Position numbers and translations under genes: made by a program. From Microbulbifer hainanensis (GTDB taxonomy: Bacteria; Pseudomonadota; Gammaproteobacteria; Pseudomonadales; Cellvibrionaceae), in assembly GCF_014904735.1 (NCBI RefSeq), contig NZ_JACZCR010000043.1, forward strand, positions 1 through 53,255: a stretch of 53,255 nucleotides of DNA. The letters run 5' to 3'. The number at the start of each line of letters is the position of its first letter. The first letter of the stretch is position 1. The notes under the pieces are model-generated. The model saw nothing but the letters and a program-made list of their open reading frames with translations, was not told where the DNA came from and did no database searches. Positions 1 to 11,844 of this stretch are shown here, one piece after another.

Positions 1-893
1 TGCTGGCGGACATCCGCCGCTTCTTCGCCGAGCGGAATGTGCTGGAAGCCGAAGTCCCGGCCATCTCCCGCCGCGCCACCAGTGACCCCCATATCGATTC
101 GATCACCGTGAACTGCAACGGCGCCCCGGCGTATCTCGCCACCAGTCCGGAGTTCGGGCTCAAGCGCCTGCTGGCGGCGGGCCTGGGCGACTGCTACAGC
201 CTCGCCAAGGCGTTCCGCCAGGGCGAGGCCGGCGGTCGCCACAACCCCGAGTTCACCATGCTCGAGTGGTACCGCTGCGGATGGGACGACCGCCAGCTGA
301 TGTCTGAAGTCGGTGAATTGCTCAGCGCTGTGCTGGGCATCCGCGAGGTTCGCTCACTCAGCTACCGCGCGCTGTTCCGGCGCGAACTGCAGCTGGATCC
401 GCATACGGCGCCCGATGTAGAGCTCCTCGCCTGCGCCGCGCGCGAGATCGAGCTGTCATTCGAGCCGCAGAGCCGCGACGAGTGTCTCGACCTGCTGATG
501 AGCCACCACCTGGAGGCGCGCATGGGGGATGGCATCACGCTGCTGTACGACTTCCCCGCCAGCCAGGCGGCCCTGGCCAAGGTTGTCGACGATGAAACCG
601 GCACCCCGGTGGCCCGGCGCTTTGAAGCCTATGTCGGCGGCCTGGAACTGGCGAATGGCTATTGGGAGTTGACCGATGCGGACGAGCAGCGGCGGCGTTT
701 CGAAGCGGACCACCGCTATCGCGCCCGTTGCGGGCTGGTGCAGTATCCGTTTGAAGAGCGGCTGGTGGCAGCACTCGCCGCGGGCATGCCGGAGTGCGCC
801 GGGGTGGCGCTCGGTGTGGACCGCCTGCAGATGCTGCAGGGCGGCTATCGCAGAATCGAAGACGTCATTGCCTTCCCGATTGAACGCGCCTGA
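1..893 (+). CDS. epmA: EF-P--(R)-beta-lysine ligase EpmA (PoxA/GenX), 5' end cut by window
   Basis: EpmA is a lysyl-tRNA-synthetase paralogue that attaches (R)-beta-lysine to the conserved lysine of elongation factor P. The protein has the class II synthetase catalytic core without an anticodon-binding domain: motif 2 reads EFTMLEWYRCG near base 249, and motif 3 reads GVALGVDRLQML near base 800. The frame is open to the window edge (bases 3-5 encode Leu) and the residues before the first possible start (GTG at 39) still match the family, ADIRRFFAERNVLE. The true start therefore lies upstream and about 30-40 N-terminal residues are missing. EpmB and EF-P are not in the window. The core motifs are intact, so identification is firm. 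Confidence 0.95.
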   Translation, partial: LADIRRFFAERNVLEAEVPAISRRATSDPHIDSITVNCNGAPAYLATSPEFGLKRLLAAGLGDCYSLAKAFRQGEAGGRHNPEFTMLEWYRCGWDDRQLMSEVGELLSAVLGIREVRSLSYRALFRRELQLDPHTAPDVELLACAAREIELSFEPQSRDECLDLLMSHHLEARMGDGITLLYDFPASQAALAKVVDDETGTPVARRFEAYVGGLELANGYWELTDADEQRRRFEADHRYRARCGLVQYPFEERLVAALAAGMPECAGVALGVDRLQMLQGGYRRIEDVIAFPIERA

Positions 894-920
894 TCGCTGC
901 CAGGCCGGCCGCCCTGCCGC

Positions 921-1721
921 TCAGGGGACAAAGCGGTAGCGCGCCACTTCCCCCACGGCAAAGAAACCGGTATCCAGCAGCAGCCCCTGGCGCTCCTCCG
1001 GCGCCAGCGCCACCGCGAACTTGTGGTGGCTGTGGAGCGCCTGCCCGACCAGGTAATTGAACAGCGCACGGCCGATGCCGCGGCCGCGGTAGTTCTCGGC
1101 GGTGGCCAGGTCGTAGAAGCCCAGCGCGTCCGCGGAGGCGAACAGGCAACCGCCTGCGACCGGCTCGCCGTCCAGGTGCGCGATGAAATATTTCAGCCGG
1201 CTGCGCTTCTGTTCGGGGATTTCCTTCAGCCGCTGGTAAAACTTCTTTATCTGCGGTCCCTCGCGCGAGCCATTGAACAGGGACGCCTGCAGCTCGGCGT
1301 ATTCATCCAGTCCCTCGGTGCGCACCGGGGCAATTTCCAGCTTGCCGCGCAAATCCTCGGGCAGAGCCTCATCTGCCGCCAGCCGCTGCACCTCCACCGC
1401 CATCGCCACCAGGGACCGGTCGCGTTTCAATCCGAGTTCGGCCAGCGGCTCGTCGTCAAAAGGCTTGTTGGCGCAGTGCCAGAGCGTAAAGGGACTGTGG
1501 CGCTCGGCAAAATAATCGACCACGAAACGCTGCAGGATGCGCTCCGGCATCACCGCATTGGTGATGGCCTGATTGAAGGTGAACGACAGCAGACCGCTGT
1601 CACTGCGCAGCATGCCGGTGATTTCTTTGGTGTGCTCTGCATTCAGCAGGCCGGCGCAATAACTGGCGCGGGCTTCCAAATTGCGGCACACGAGGTTCTT
1701 GGCGCTGAGACTGTATTTCAT
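921..1721 (-). CDS. GNAT-family N-acetyltransferase
   Basis: This is a 266-residue protein with a GNAT fold in its C-terminal half. Motif A is clear (YDLATAENYRGRGIGRAL, with the acetyl-CoA pyrophosphate loop RGRGIG), preceded by a GEPVAGGCLF strand. The N-terminal 110 residues are a family-specific extension without recognisable motifs. The gene is convergent with epmA (27 bp apart) and lies 92 bp downstream of cysE on the same strand, so it could be co-transcribed with cysE. The substrate cannot be told from sequence. Confidence 0.85.
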   Translation of the reverse strand: MKYSLSAKNLVCRNLEARASYCAGLLNAEHTKEITGMLRSDSGLLSFTFNQAITNAVMPERILQRFVVDYFAERHSPFTLWHCANKPFDDEPLAELGLKRDRSLVAMAVEVQRLAADEALPEDLRGKLEIAPVRTEGLDEYAELQASLFNGSREGPQIKKFYQRLKEIPEQKRSRLKYFIAHLDGEPVAGGCLFASADALGFYDLATAENYRGRGIGRALFNYLVGQALHSHHKFAVALAPEERQGLLLDTGFFAVGEVARYRFVP

Positions 1722-1813
1722 GCCTACAAGAATAGTCTTCGTAACAGATCGTGTTCGGAACTACGGACCGGGATTGGCCGCGCGCCACCCTCCCCTTGGC
1801 GCACCGTGACGGA

Positions 1814-2635
1814 TCAGGGCAGCTCGCGATTCACCTTCGACAGCGCACAGTGATCCATCGACAGCGCCGGCTCGGCGCAGGTGGCGTCGCTGATCACCCG
1901 CGCGGGCACGCCGGCCACCAGCTTATGCGCCGGCACCGATTTCAGCACGACGCTGCCGGAGGCCACCTGGGCACAGGCGCCGACCTCGATGTTGCCGAGC
2001 ACCTTGCTGCCGGCACCGATCAGCACGCCACAGCGCACTTTCGGGTGGCGGTCGCCGCTCACCTTGCCGGTACCGCCGAGGGTGACCGACTGCATGATGG
2101 AGACATTGTCCTCCACCACCGCAGTCTCCCCGATGACAATACCAGTGGCGTGATCCAGCAGAATGCCCTCCCCCAGTGTCGCCGCCGGGTGGATGTCGAC
2201 GCTGAATACGACGGAAATGCGGTGCTGCAGGAAAAGCGCCAGAGAGCGGCGGTTCTGCAGCCACAGCCAGTGGGCCACGCGCCACGCCTGCAGGGCGTGA
2301 TAGCCCTTGAAGTAGAGAAAGGGTTCGTACAGGGCGCTGCAGGCGGAATCCCGCTGGAAGACTGCATTCAGGTCGGCGCGTGCAGCGCGGCCGATCGACG
2401 CGTCCGCATCCAGCGCCTCGTCGATCACCTCGCGAATCAGCAGCGCGCCCGCCACCGGGCTGTCGAGCTTGTTGGCGAGGTGAAAACTCAGTGCCGATTC
2501 CAGCGTCGCGTGGTTGAGGATGGTGGCGTGCAGGAAGCTCGCCAGGATCGGCTCCCGCTCCACCTGCTGGGCGACGCCCGCGCGGATTTCCTCCCACATG
2601 GGATCTGCGCTGGTCACTGTTTTGATCGCTTCCAT
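1814..2635 (-). CDS. cysE: Serine O-acetyltransferase CysE
   Basis: CysE acetylates L-serine with acetyl-CoA, giving O-acetylserine for cysteine synthesis in the cytoplasm. The protein has the N-terminal helical SATase domain and then left-handed beta-helix hexapeptide repeats, including DIHPAATLGEGILLDHATG and VIGETAVVEDNVSIMQSV. The start at 2635 is chosen because AAGGAG sits 7 nt upstream and gives 273 residues, the length of E. coli CysE; an in-frame ATG at 2650 lacks that support. The C-terminal tail after the beta-helix is present, as in feedback-inhibited CysE enzymes. No other cysteine gene is adjacent. Confidence 0.95.
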   Translation of the reverse strand: MEAIKTVTSADPMWEEIRAGVAQQVEREPILASFLHATILNHATLESALSFHLANKLDSPVAGALLIREVIDEALDADASIGRAARADLNAVFQRDSACSALYEPFLYFKGYHALQAWRVAHWLWLQNRRSLALFLQHRISVVFSVDIHPAATLGEGILLDHATGIVIGETAVVEDNVSIMQSVTLGGTGKVSGDRHPKVRCGVLIGAGSKVLGNIEVGACAQVASGSVVLKSVPAHKLVAGVPARVISDATCAEPALSMDHCALSKVNRELP

Positions 2636-2664
2636 TGATTGCTCCTTCATCGAGCCTGTCAGTA

Positions 2665-3651
2665 CTAAACCGCGCCCAGGGTCAGTGGCGGCTCCTGCAA
2701 CGCCGACTGCTGCTCGCGCAGTGCCAGTATATGCTCTGCCCAGTAGCGCGGCGTATTGAACCACGGGAATGCCTGCGGAAATGCCGGGTCCTGCCAGCGC
2801 CGCGCCAGCCAGGCCGCGTGGTGCATCTGGCGCAGGCAGCGCAGCGGCTCCACCAACACCAGCTCCTGCGGGTTAAAGGTGGAGAAGGTCTCATAGCCCT
2901 CGACCACCGCATCCAGGTAGGCCGTCTGCTCGGCGCGATCGCCGGAAATCAGCATCCAGATATCCTGGATCGCCGGCCCCGTCAGGCAGTCGTCCAGATC
3001 GACAAACCACGGCGTCTCGTCGCGCCACAGGAAATTGCCGCTGTGACAGTCACCGTGCAGGCGCAATGTCTGCCACTCGCGCTCGAAAAGTGGCGCAATC
3101 GTCTCGATGATATGCGCCGTCACCGACGCGTAGGCCTCGCGGTTTTCTTTCGGCAGGAAATCGCCGGACAGGATGAACTCGCGGCTGTCGATGGCAAAAT
3201 GCTGCAGCGTCAGCGCCGGGCGGTACTCGAACGGCTTCGTCGCGCCGATGGCGTGGATGCGGCCGAGCATGATACCGACCTGCTCCAGGTGCTCGAAATT
3301 GTCCAGCTCCACCTGGCGCCCGCCGCGCCGTGGAAACAGCGCAAAGCGGAAGCCCTGCGCCTCCATCAGCGTGCGGCCGTCGATTTCCAGCGGCGCCACC
3401 ACCGGTATCTCCGCCGCCGCCAGTTCCAGCGTGAACTGGTGTTCTTCCAGTATCTGCTCATCGGTCCAGCGACCGGGGCGGTAGAACTTGGCGATCAGCG
3501 GTTCGGCGCCCTCAATGCCCACCTGGTAGACGCGGTTCTCATAGCTGTTCAGCGGAAAGATGCGCGCATCGGACACCAGTCCGGCGCTCTCGACGCAGTC
3601 GATCACCGTATCCGGTGTCAGGGCTTCATAGGGGTGGTGGTTTACAGACAT
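2665..3651 (-). CDS. srkA: Stress response kinase SrkA (RdoA/YihE) family
   Basis: SrkA is a Ser/Thr protein kinase with the aminoglycoside-phosphotransferase fold that counters stress-induced death in E. coli. The catalytic loop HGDCHSGN puts Asp201 and Asn206 at the same positions as in E. coli YihE, and the metal-binding segment FVDLDDCLTGPA follows. The start at 3651 gives 328 residues, the E. coli length; a longer open frame upstream crosses the katG terminator and the katG 3' end and is not credible. Its stop lies 29 bp from the cysE start, so cysE could be transcribed with it. The gene lies just downstream of katG, another stress gene, but a terminator separates them. Confidence 0.93.
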   Translation of the reverse strand: MSVNHHPYEALTPDTVIDCVESAGLVSDARIFPLNSYENRVYQVGIEGAEPLIAKFYRPGRWTDEQILEEHQFTLELAAAEIPVVAPLEIDGRTLMEAQGFRFALFPRRGGRQVELDNFEHLEQVGIMLGRIHAIGATKPFEYRPALTLQHFAIDSREFILSGDFLPKENREAYASVTAHIIETIAPLFEREWQTLRLHGDCHSGNFLWRDETPWFVDLDDCLTGPAIQDIWMLISGDRAEQTAYLDAVVEGYETFSTFNPQELVLVEPLRCLRQMHHAAWLARRWQDPAFPQAFPWFNTPRYWAEHILALREQQSALQEPPLTLGAV

Positions 3652-3767
3652 GCAGGTAACCGGCAGGGTTTCGGGCCGCCATGCTAACGCGGTCGCGGTG
3701 CCGGCGACAAACGATGTTGGTGGCGTATCGGTCGCCAGCCATTTAAAGATCCATGTGAACCGCCAAT

Positions 3768-3798
3768 GAAAAACGGCGGCGCTGTACAACGCCGCCGT
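3768..3798 (-). terminator. Rho-independent terminator after katG
   Basis: A perfect 9-bp stem (ACGGCGGCG / CGCCGCCGT) with an 8-nt loop is followed on the minus strand by TTTTT. It lies about 55 bp past the katG stop. A second smaller hairpin (GCCGCAA / TTGCGGC, about 3806-3824) lies between the stop and this terminator. Confidence 0.85.
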
Positions 3799-3851
3799 CT
3801 TCATTGCCGCAATCCCTTTGCGGCATCGGTCCATTGCTGTGGGGGACCGGT

Positions 3852-6086
<2,235 letters not shown>

Positions 6087-6106
6087 TTATTGACTGGAAA
6101 AATCTT

Positions 6107-6121
6107 ATAGGGACACGCTAT
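6107..6121 (-). promoter_or_regulatory. OxyR-like dyad upstream of katG (candidate)
   Basis: ATAG-N7-CTAT at 6107-6121 matches the outer bases of one OxyR dyad (ATAG-N7-CTAT). A second dyad, ATTAGA-N12-TCTAAT, lies at 6131-6154 in LysR-type spacing. Both fall in the katG promoter region, 48-95 bp from the start codon. A peroxide-sensing LysR-type regulator would fit katG, but the inner consensus bases match only partly and the spacing between dyads is not canonical. Confidence 0.4.
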
Positions 6122-6342
6122 ATCGGGAAAATTAGATGTAATTATTGTTCTAATAGCGCTGGGCAATTCGCCGGACAGACCGATAGAAAAAAGAAATAAG
6201 GGAAATAAATTTATTTTCGGAGTCGATTTGTTGACGACGAAACCGACATCTGCTGGGAAGGACTTGCCCCCGAGTGCAGCCGCAGGCATTCTCACCAGAC
6301 ACACCTCCCGCCCCGGCGGATCTGAACTGACTCGGAGCCACC

Positions 6343-7164
6343 ATGCCAACAAAACCATCCAAATATTTTTTAGTCGCAGGTGCCGTGTTGACCACCCTGC
6401 TGACACTAAACGGTTGCGATCGCAATGCTTCGCCCCAGGCGGATATCCATGACTCATCTATCCCTGTCGGCGAATTGAAATCCGAACAAAAGACATTCGA
6501 GCAAACGGCGGGTAATTGCAGCGATGCAGAGGAGTGTGCGTCGGTGGTCATCAATCGCGAAGTTTTCGATCAGCGTCCCGAACTGAACCGGGCACTGGAT
6601 CAGCAGCTATTGATGCAGTTGCAAGGCAATGACGAAGAACAAAAAAACCCGGAAAGCCTGACAGAAATCGCCGAGCAATTTCTCAAAGAGGCGGCAGAGG
6701 TGGAGAAAGTAAGCAGTGCCCGCTGGCAACTGCGTGGCGAAACCAAGCAGCTGTCCCTGCGCGGCGATCTGCTCACAATGGAGATCAGCAGCTATCGCTA
6801 TACCGGAGGTGCGCACGGCATGCCGTCCGAAGACTGGTTTAACTGGGATTTGTCCACAGACAAGCGCGTGTCGCTCGGCGATGTCATCCGCGAGGGGCAG
6901 GAACAGAAATTCTGGGATCTGGCCCGGGCTGCCCATCAACGCTGGCTGGATGGGCAGAAGGGAATCGACGAAGACTTCCGCAAAATCTGGCCATTCCAAC
7001 ACAGCGACACCTTCCGCTTTACTGACGAAGGCCTGGTATTGCTGTATGGCGTGTACACCTTGGGCCCTTATGCGTTTGGCCCGGTTGAGCTGACCATCCC
7101 CAACGGTGACCTTAGCGGCGTCATTCGAGAACGCTACCTGCCGAAATCCACAAGCAGCAAGTAG
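6343..7164 (+). CDS. DUF3298/RsiV-like lipoprotein
   Basis: This 273-residue protein has a lipoprotein signal sequence (hydrophobic stretch, then LTLNGC, with the acylated Cys at about residue 25), so it should be anchored in the envelope. The C-terminal half carries the DUF3298 signature YRYTGGAHG, then DLSTDKRVSLGDV and the GPYAFGPVELTIP closing strand, as in RsiV/PdaC-like proteins. DUF3298 domains can bind lysozyme or peptidoglycan fragments in Gram-positives; that role is not shown here. The gene is divergent from katG across a 283-bp AT-rich spacer. Confidence 0.8.
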   Translation: MPTKPSKYFLVAGAVLTTLLTLNGCDRNASPQADIHDSSIPVGELKSEQKTFEQTAGNCSDAEECASVVINREVFDQRPELNRALDQQLLMQLQGNDEEQKNPESLTEIAEQFLKEAAEVEKVSSARWQLRGETKQLSLRGDLLTMEISSYRYTGGAHGMPSEDWFNWDLSTDKRVSLGDVIREGQEQKFWDLARAAHQRWLDGQKGIDEDFRKIWPFQHSDTFRFTDEGLVLLYGVYTLGPYAFGPVELTIPNGDLSGVIRERYLPKSTSSK

Positions 7165-7211
7165 GGGATTTGCCAGCAAACACTGGCCGTAGTGAAGCCG
7201 CCCGGCAGTGG

Positions 7212-7592
7212 TCAGGCAGTTTTCTTCGGCATCAGGTACCAGAGCACAATGGCCACCAGGAACAGCGCCGGTATATCGCCGAACAGGTTAGTCCGCTCGG
7301 TGCTGTCTACCAGCGCCTGAACCAGCATGATGGCCCCGTGCACAATACTCGACCAGATGGTGAACCAGATCAGACTGCTGTTGGCCGCAGGGTCCCTCGC
7401 CGCGCGAATCAGGAATACGCCCAGAGTCGCATAGATCCCCATAATCATCTGCTCGTATTCCGGCTGCCGCGGCGTCCAGCCCCAGCCGGAGGGGAAGATC
7501 CACATCATCATCGAATAGATACCAAAAATAAAAATCAGCCCGATGACGACCAGAGCAATTTTCAGCAGGCGGGCCCGCTTTGTCGCTTCCAC
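7212..7592 (-). CDS. Small four-helix membrane protein of unknown function
   Basis: This 126-residue protein has about four hydrophobic helices (residues 10-32, 50-64, 75-92, 104-121), separated by a short Pro/Trp-rich loop, and a basic C-terminus. It starts at a GTG preceded by TGGAGGTG, a strong ribosome-binding site. I recognise no catalytic motif. It is convergent with the DUF3298 lipoprotein gene 47 bp away. Confidence 0.75.
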   Translation of the reverse strand: MEATKRARLLKIALVVIGLIFIFGIYSMMMWIFPSGWGWTPRQPEYEQMIMGIYATLGVFLIRAARDPAANSSLIWFTIWSSIVHGAIMLVQALVDSTERTNLFGDIPALFLVAIVLWYLMPKKTA

Positions 7593-7681
7593 GACACACC
7601 TCCAGGATTCCCTGTATAGAAGTTGTTACCGTAGACGAGTGGTTGCAGCGCGGTGACGACTGTGATGAAAACTGGCGCACA

Positions 7682-8374
7682 TTACGCGAGCGCCCAGTCG
7701 ACGGCGGCGCGCGCGTGGATGTCGGTGGAATCAAACAGCGGCAATGCGACATCGGCCTGCTGCAGCAAAAGGCTGATTTCCGTACAGCCCAGAATGACGC
7801 CTTCGGCGCCCTGCGCCTGAAGGCGGGCAACGATTTCACGCAATTCCTCACGGGATTCACCACGTGCAATACCGCGACACAGCTCGTCAAAAATGATTCG
7901 GTGCACCCTCGCGCGATCGATTTTCTCCGGAATGCACACGGCGATGCCGTGTTCCCGCTGCAGACGCTCCCGATAGAATTGCTGCTCCATCGTAAATGCG
8001 GTGCCGAGTAACCCGACCTGGCGCAGGCCGGCCCGCCGAATCGCGGCTGCGGTTGCATCGGCAATATGCAGTAGCGGCACGCTTGCCGCAGCCTCGATTG
8101 CCGGCGCCACTTTGTGCATGGTGTTTGTGCAGAGCACGAGAAAATCGGCACCGGCGGTCGTCAGCGCCTCTGCCAGGCCGGCGAGATATTCCCCGGCGCG
8201 CTGCCACTCGCCACTGCGCTGCATTGCATCAATTTCGTGAAAATCGACGCTGTATAGCAACAGGCGTGCGGAATGTAATCCCCCAAGGCGCTCGCGCACC
8301 AGCTCATTGATACGCCGGTAATAGACCTGGGTGGATTCCCAGCTCATACCGCCGATCAGCCCGATGGTTTTCAT
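7682..8374 (-). CDS. Aspartate/glutamate racemase family protein (YgeA-like)
   Basis: This is a 230-residue member of the PLP-independent Asp/Glu racemase family, which inverts amino acids with two cysteines. Both are present: Cys82 in VLCTNTMH and Cys197 in ILGCTEI. The N-terminus KTIGLIGGMSWEST is typical of the YgeA subgroup. The start at 8374 has AGGGGCGGAC just upstream. It follows the VOC-protein gene by 19 bp on the same strand, so the two are probably an operon. Substrate (Asp, Glu or another amino acid) is not decidable. Confidence 0.9.
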   Translation of the reverse strand: MKTIGLIGGMSWESTQVYYRRINELVRERLGGLHSARLLLYSVDFHEIDAMQRSGEWQRAGEYLAGLAEALTTAGADFLVLCTNTMHKVAPAIEAAASVPLLHIADATAAAIRRAGLRQVGLLGTAFTMEQQFYRERLQREHGIAVCIPEKIDRARVHRIIFDELCRGIARGESREELREIVARLQAQGAEGVILGCTEISLLLQQADVALPLFDSTDIHARAAVDWALA

Positions 8375-8393
8375 GTCCGCCCCTTGTGCCTTG

Positions 8394-8771
8394 CTAGAGT
8401 TCCAGATCCTGAGGTGTGTGGCACACGACCTCGATATTGTGCCCGTCCGGATCCAGGATGAATGCGGCGTAGTAATCCTCGTGATATTCCGGTCGGACAC
8501 CGGGGGCACCATTGTCCTTTCCGCCGGCCTCGAGCGCTACCTGATAAAACTCGTCGACGGCTTCGCGATCGTCGGCGCGGAACGCAACGTGCAGGTTCGG
8601 TGCGGTGCTCTTGCCGCCCTTGATCCAGAAATCGGGCTTGCCAGCCCAGCCGAAGCCGGCCCATTCAGCGTATTCCAGAATCAATTCGTAGCCGAGCGGC
8701 GCCAGTGCCAGGCGATAGAATTCCTTGCTGCGTTCGTAGCTGTGTACGTGAAAGCCGATATGGTCGAGCAT
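8394..8771 (-). CDS. VOC (glyoxalase/dioxygenase fold) family protein
   Basis: This 125-residue single-domain protein shows the two paired beta-alpha-beta-beta-beta modules of the vicinal oxygen chelate fold. Module one opens MLDHIGFHVHSYERSKEFY, with the metal-ligand candidate His4; module two ends FILDPDGHNIEVV, with the ligand candidate Glu. Such proteins include glyoxalase-like, fosfomycin-resistance-like and dioxygenase-like enzymes, and nothing here distinguishes them. It is upstream of and likely co-transcribed with the racemase. Confidence 0.88.
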   Translation of the reverse strand: MLDHIGFHVHSYERSKEFYRLALAPLGYELILEYAEWAGFGWAGKPDFWIKGGKSTAPNLHVAFRADDREAVDEFYQVALEAGGKDNGAPGVRPEYHEDYYAAFILDPDGHNIEVVCHTPQDLEL

Positions 8772-8896
8772 GAATGAATCCCCACAGAATTTCGAGGCGC
8801 CATTGCCGCGACGTGCAGCGATCTCTACAGCGCCTATTCAGATTCTAGATGACCGCCTGGCGCCAGCACCGGCAGCATCCCGTGTATCACGACACT

Positions 8897-10225
8897 TCAG
8901 CCCGTGACCGCGCGATCTGTATGCCGCGCGCAGCCCCATGCTCCCAGCGCAAGCAGCAGATACAGGCCGGCGATAAAATACATCTGCTCAATCTGGCTCG
9001 TCGCTTCGTAATAGAAGAGCGAAAAGGTGCCCACGAGCAGCCCAGCCAATGCCATCAGCGTCACCAACGTTGACGAACCGGTCTTCTCGCGGATGCGGAA
9101 ATTCGCATAGGCCATGAGTAGTGACACGAGCAGGAAAGTGACACTGCCAAACTCGAGAATCACCTGCAGGGAGCCGGCAAGGATCAGGGCGCAGGCACTG
9201 GCAAACATCACCCAGATCGCCGGCACCGGAATGTGGGCACTGCGGTTGGCGAGCGCGGCAGGAAAATAACCCTGTTCCGCAACCACAGCCATCTGACGTG
9301 AGGCACCAAAGATAGTGCCACTAATTGCACTGCTGGTGGCGAGCAGGGCCCCGACAACGACAAGCAGCGTGCCCCAACTACCCACCATTTCTGCCGCGGC
9401 CGAAGCCAGGGCGTACTCCTTGTTGCGAATCAGGTCCTGGAAAGGGACGGCAAGCATCGCACCCAGCGCGATAATCACATAAATCGCAATCACCAGTGCG
9501 ATGGCGATATAGATCGACAAGGGGATATTCCTCCCCGGCCGGTCCATTTCGTTCACCGCATTCAAAACCAGCTGGAAACCCTCATAGGCCACAAAGGTGA
9601 GCGACGCAACAACAACGACCGGCCAGAGACCGGGCGATGCATTGTCATGCAGCAATTGCGGCACCGTGAATTCGCGATGATTGAGCAGAAGCGCGGCGAT
9701 GATTGCCAGAATCACCAGCTTGGCGTAAACCATCAAATCTTCGACTTTGCCCATTCCTTTCACACTCCAGAGATTGAGGAGTGTAAACAGCAGCACCACG
9801 GCGCAAGCGATCAACTTGCGCGCCCATTCGCTGTCCGCGAACTCGAATCCGCTGATTGCATAGGAGGCAAACGTATAAGCGTAGAGGGCCAGCGTACTGA
9901 TATAGCCAAAGCTCACCCACCAGCCGATCAACGCAGCGGCAAAGGGTTTATTCGGAAAGGTGCGCTGGTAGAAGGAGAACATCGCCCCTTCATCGCGGTA
10001 GTAAACCCCCAACTTGATATAGGAGTAAGCCGCCAGTGCGGCAATACCGCCGCCCAGCGCGATCGCCACTGGTGTATAGGCTCCGATCATCGATGCAGAC
10101 ACGCCCAGAATCGCGAAGATACCGCCACCGACCATGCCGCCAACCGCAATAGCAACCAGTTCAAGAAGCCCCAGCGGCTTGTCACTTGCTCGATCGCCAG
10201 CGGGAGAGAGGACTTCAGTGGTCAT
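8897..10225 (-). CDS. APC-superfamily amino acid permease
   Basis: This 442-residue integral membrane protein has about 12 hydrophobic helices. The N-terminal signature (LLELVAIAVGGMVGGGIFA) carries the glycine-rich first helix that binds the substrate backbone in the APC fold, and the mid-protein stretch SLTFVAYEGFQLVLNAVNEMD plus SAISGTIFGASRQM are typical of the family. It should import or exchange an amino acid or amine. No metabolic partner is adjacent, so the substrate is unknown. Confidence 0.92.
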   Translation of the reverse strand: MTTEVLSPAGDRASDKPLGLLELVAIAVGGMVGGGIFAILGVSASMIGAYTPVAIALGGGIAALAAYSYIKLGVYYRDEGAMFSFYQRTFPNKPFAAALIGWWVSFGYISTLALYAYTFASYAISGFEFADSEWARKLIACAVVLLFTLLNLWSVKGMGKVEDLMVYAKLVILAIIAALLLNHREFTVPQLLHDNASPGLWPVVVVASLTFVAYEGFQLVLNAVNEMDRPGRNIPLSIYIAIALVIAIYVIIALGAMLAVPFQDLIRNKEYALASAAAEMVGSWGTLLVVVGALLATSSAISGTIFGASRQMAVVAEQGYFPAALANRSAHIPVPAIWVMFASACALILAGSLQVILEFGSVTFLLVSLLMAYANFRIREKTGSSTLVTLMALAGLLVGTFSLFYYEATSQIEQMYFIAGLYLLLALGAWGCARHTDRAVTG

Positions 10226-10269
10226 TTGCTATCAATCTCCAAATTCTTATTCCGGCCTGATCGCACCTG

Positions 10270-10776
10270 TCAGTGCCGCGCTATGCGCTGCCACCGGGTC
10301 AGCTTTTCAGCGAAAGTCATACCCGCGTGCGCCGGGCTGGTCGAGGGTAGCCGATGGGTCGGGATTTCAGCCAGACCAGGGGATAGTTTCGGCAACACAT
10401 ATTTTTGATACATCTGCTCCGCCTTGGCGCCATTGAAGAATATCTGCCGGATCCGGGCGTGGGCGGTCAGGAAGGTGACAAAGTCGTTGGGCACAATCGA
10501 GCTTTCGACAATCGCGGAATCGAGACTTCCCGAACGCGTGCAGGTATGCAATACATCCCAGACCGCGATGTGGTTCTTCACTAACTGCTTACAGCGTGTC
10601 GGGTAGTCTGCCGAGCCATCAAAGTGCAATGTGGCAGCAACTATTGGCCAGAAGGCGTTGCGCGGATGGGCGTAGTACTCGCCGGCCCGCAGCGATGCGA
10701 CGCCCGGCATCGAGCCCAGAATCAGCCGCGTGGCGGTACTGCCGGCAATGGGCGCAAAGCTGTGGACATGGCTCAT
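10270..10776 (-). CDS. Hypoxanthine-DNA glycosylase-like protein (uracil-DNA glycosylase family 6)
   Basis: This 168-residue protein of the UDG superfamily opens with the family-6 signature LILGSMPGVASLRAGEYYAHPRNAFWPIV-like block (positions about 18-46), in which the Asn of HPRNAFW is expected to be catalytic. A C-terminal LPSTSPAHAGMTF segment matches the DNA-minor-groove loop. Family 6 enzymes remove hypoxanthine (deaminated adenine). It is the last gene of a three-gene minus-strand run behind a GNAT (24-bp gap) and a membrane protein. Confidence 0.85.
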   Translation of the reverse strand: MSHVHSFAPIAGSTATRLILGSMPGVASLRAGEYYAHPRNAFWPIVAATLHFDGSADYPTRCKQLVKNHIAVWDVLHTCTRSGSLDSAIVESSIVPNDFVTFLTAHARIRQIFFNGAKAEQMYQKYVLPKLSPGLAEIPTHRLPSTSPAHAGMTFAEKLTRWQRIARH

Positions 10777-10800
10777 CGGGGGCGCTGCGCGCTTGCGGCG

Positions 10801-11378
<578 letters not shown>

Positions 11379-11382
<4 letters not shown>

Positions 11383-11804
11383 GGCGAAAACATCCAGCTG
11401 TAGAGACCGTAAGCGGCGACACCGGTGCCGAAGATAAACTGGCCGATGAGCAGCGCGCGAATCGCAAAAGTGTACCGCACGAAGCTGCCTCTGTTTTCCT
11501 TATCCAGGCAAAACAAGCGGCTTTTTTCCGGCAACTCCTGCTCAAGCCGGCGCAGGCCGGGCACGGCGAGACCGAGCAGCTCTCGACTACGCGCATCCAC
11601 CAGCCAGAACACCGTCGACAGTATCACCACAAAGCCGCCGAGCAGAGCGAGGATCAGCGGATGAAAACCCTTCTCGACGGCAGTAAAAATGCCGCCCTCG
11701 GCAAACATCGTCAATACGACAAAAAAATTGAAACCCTTCAAGCGCTGCTCGGCGTTGAAACGGTAGTGTTCACATAAATACTGAAGCTCGTTCAACGCCC
11801 GCAA
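11379..11804 (-). CDS. Two-to-three-helix membrane protein, RipA-like
   Basis: This 141-residue protein has a short polar N-terminus (ending EQRLKGFNFF), two adjacent hydrophobic helices (about residues 25-45 and 49-70), a charged loop and a third helix at 113-135. The layout resembles small octameric RipA-like cytoplasmic-membrane proteins, but I cannot confirm the family by eye. The only start available in the 5' part is TTG at 11804, so the start is uncertain. It overlaps the downstream GNAT gene by 4 nt. Confidence 0.65.
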
Positions 11805-11844
11805 CCCCCTACACCTGCGCCCCTTGTTACAAACCCACCATTAT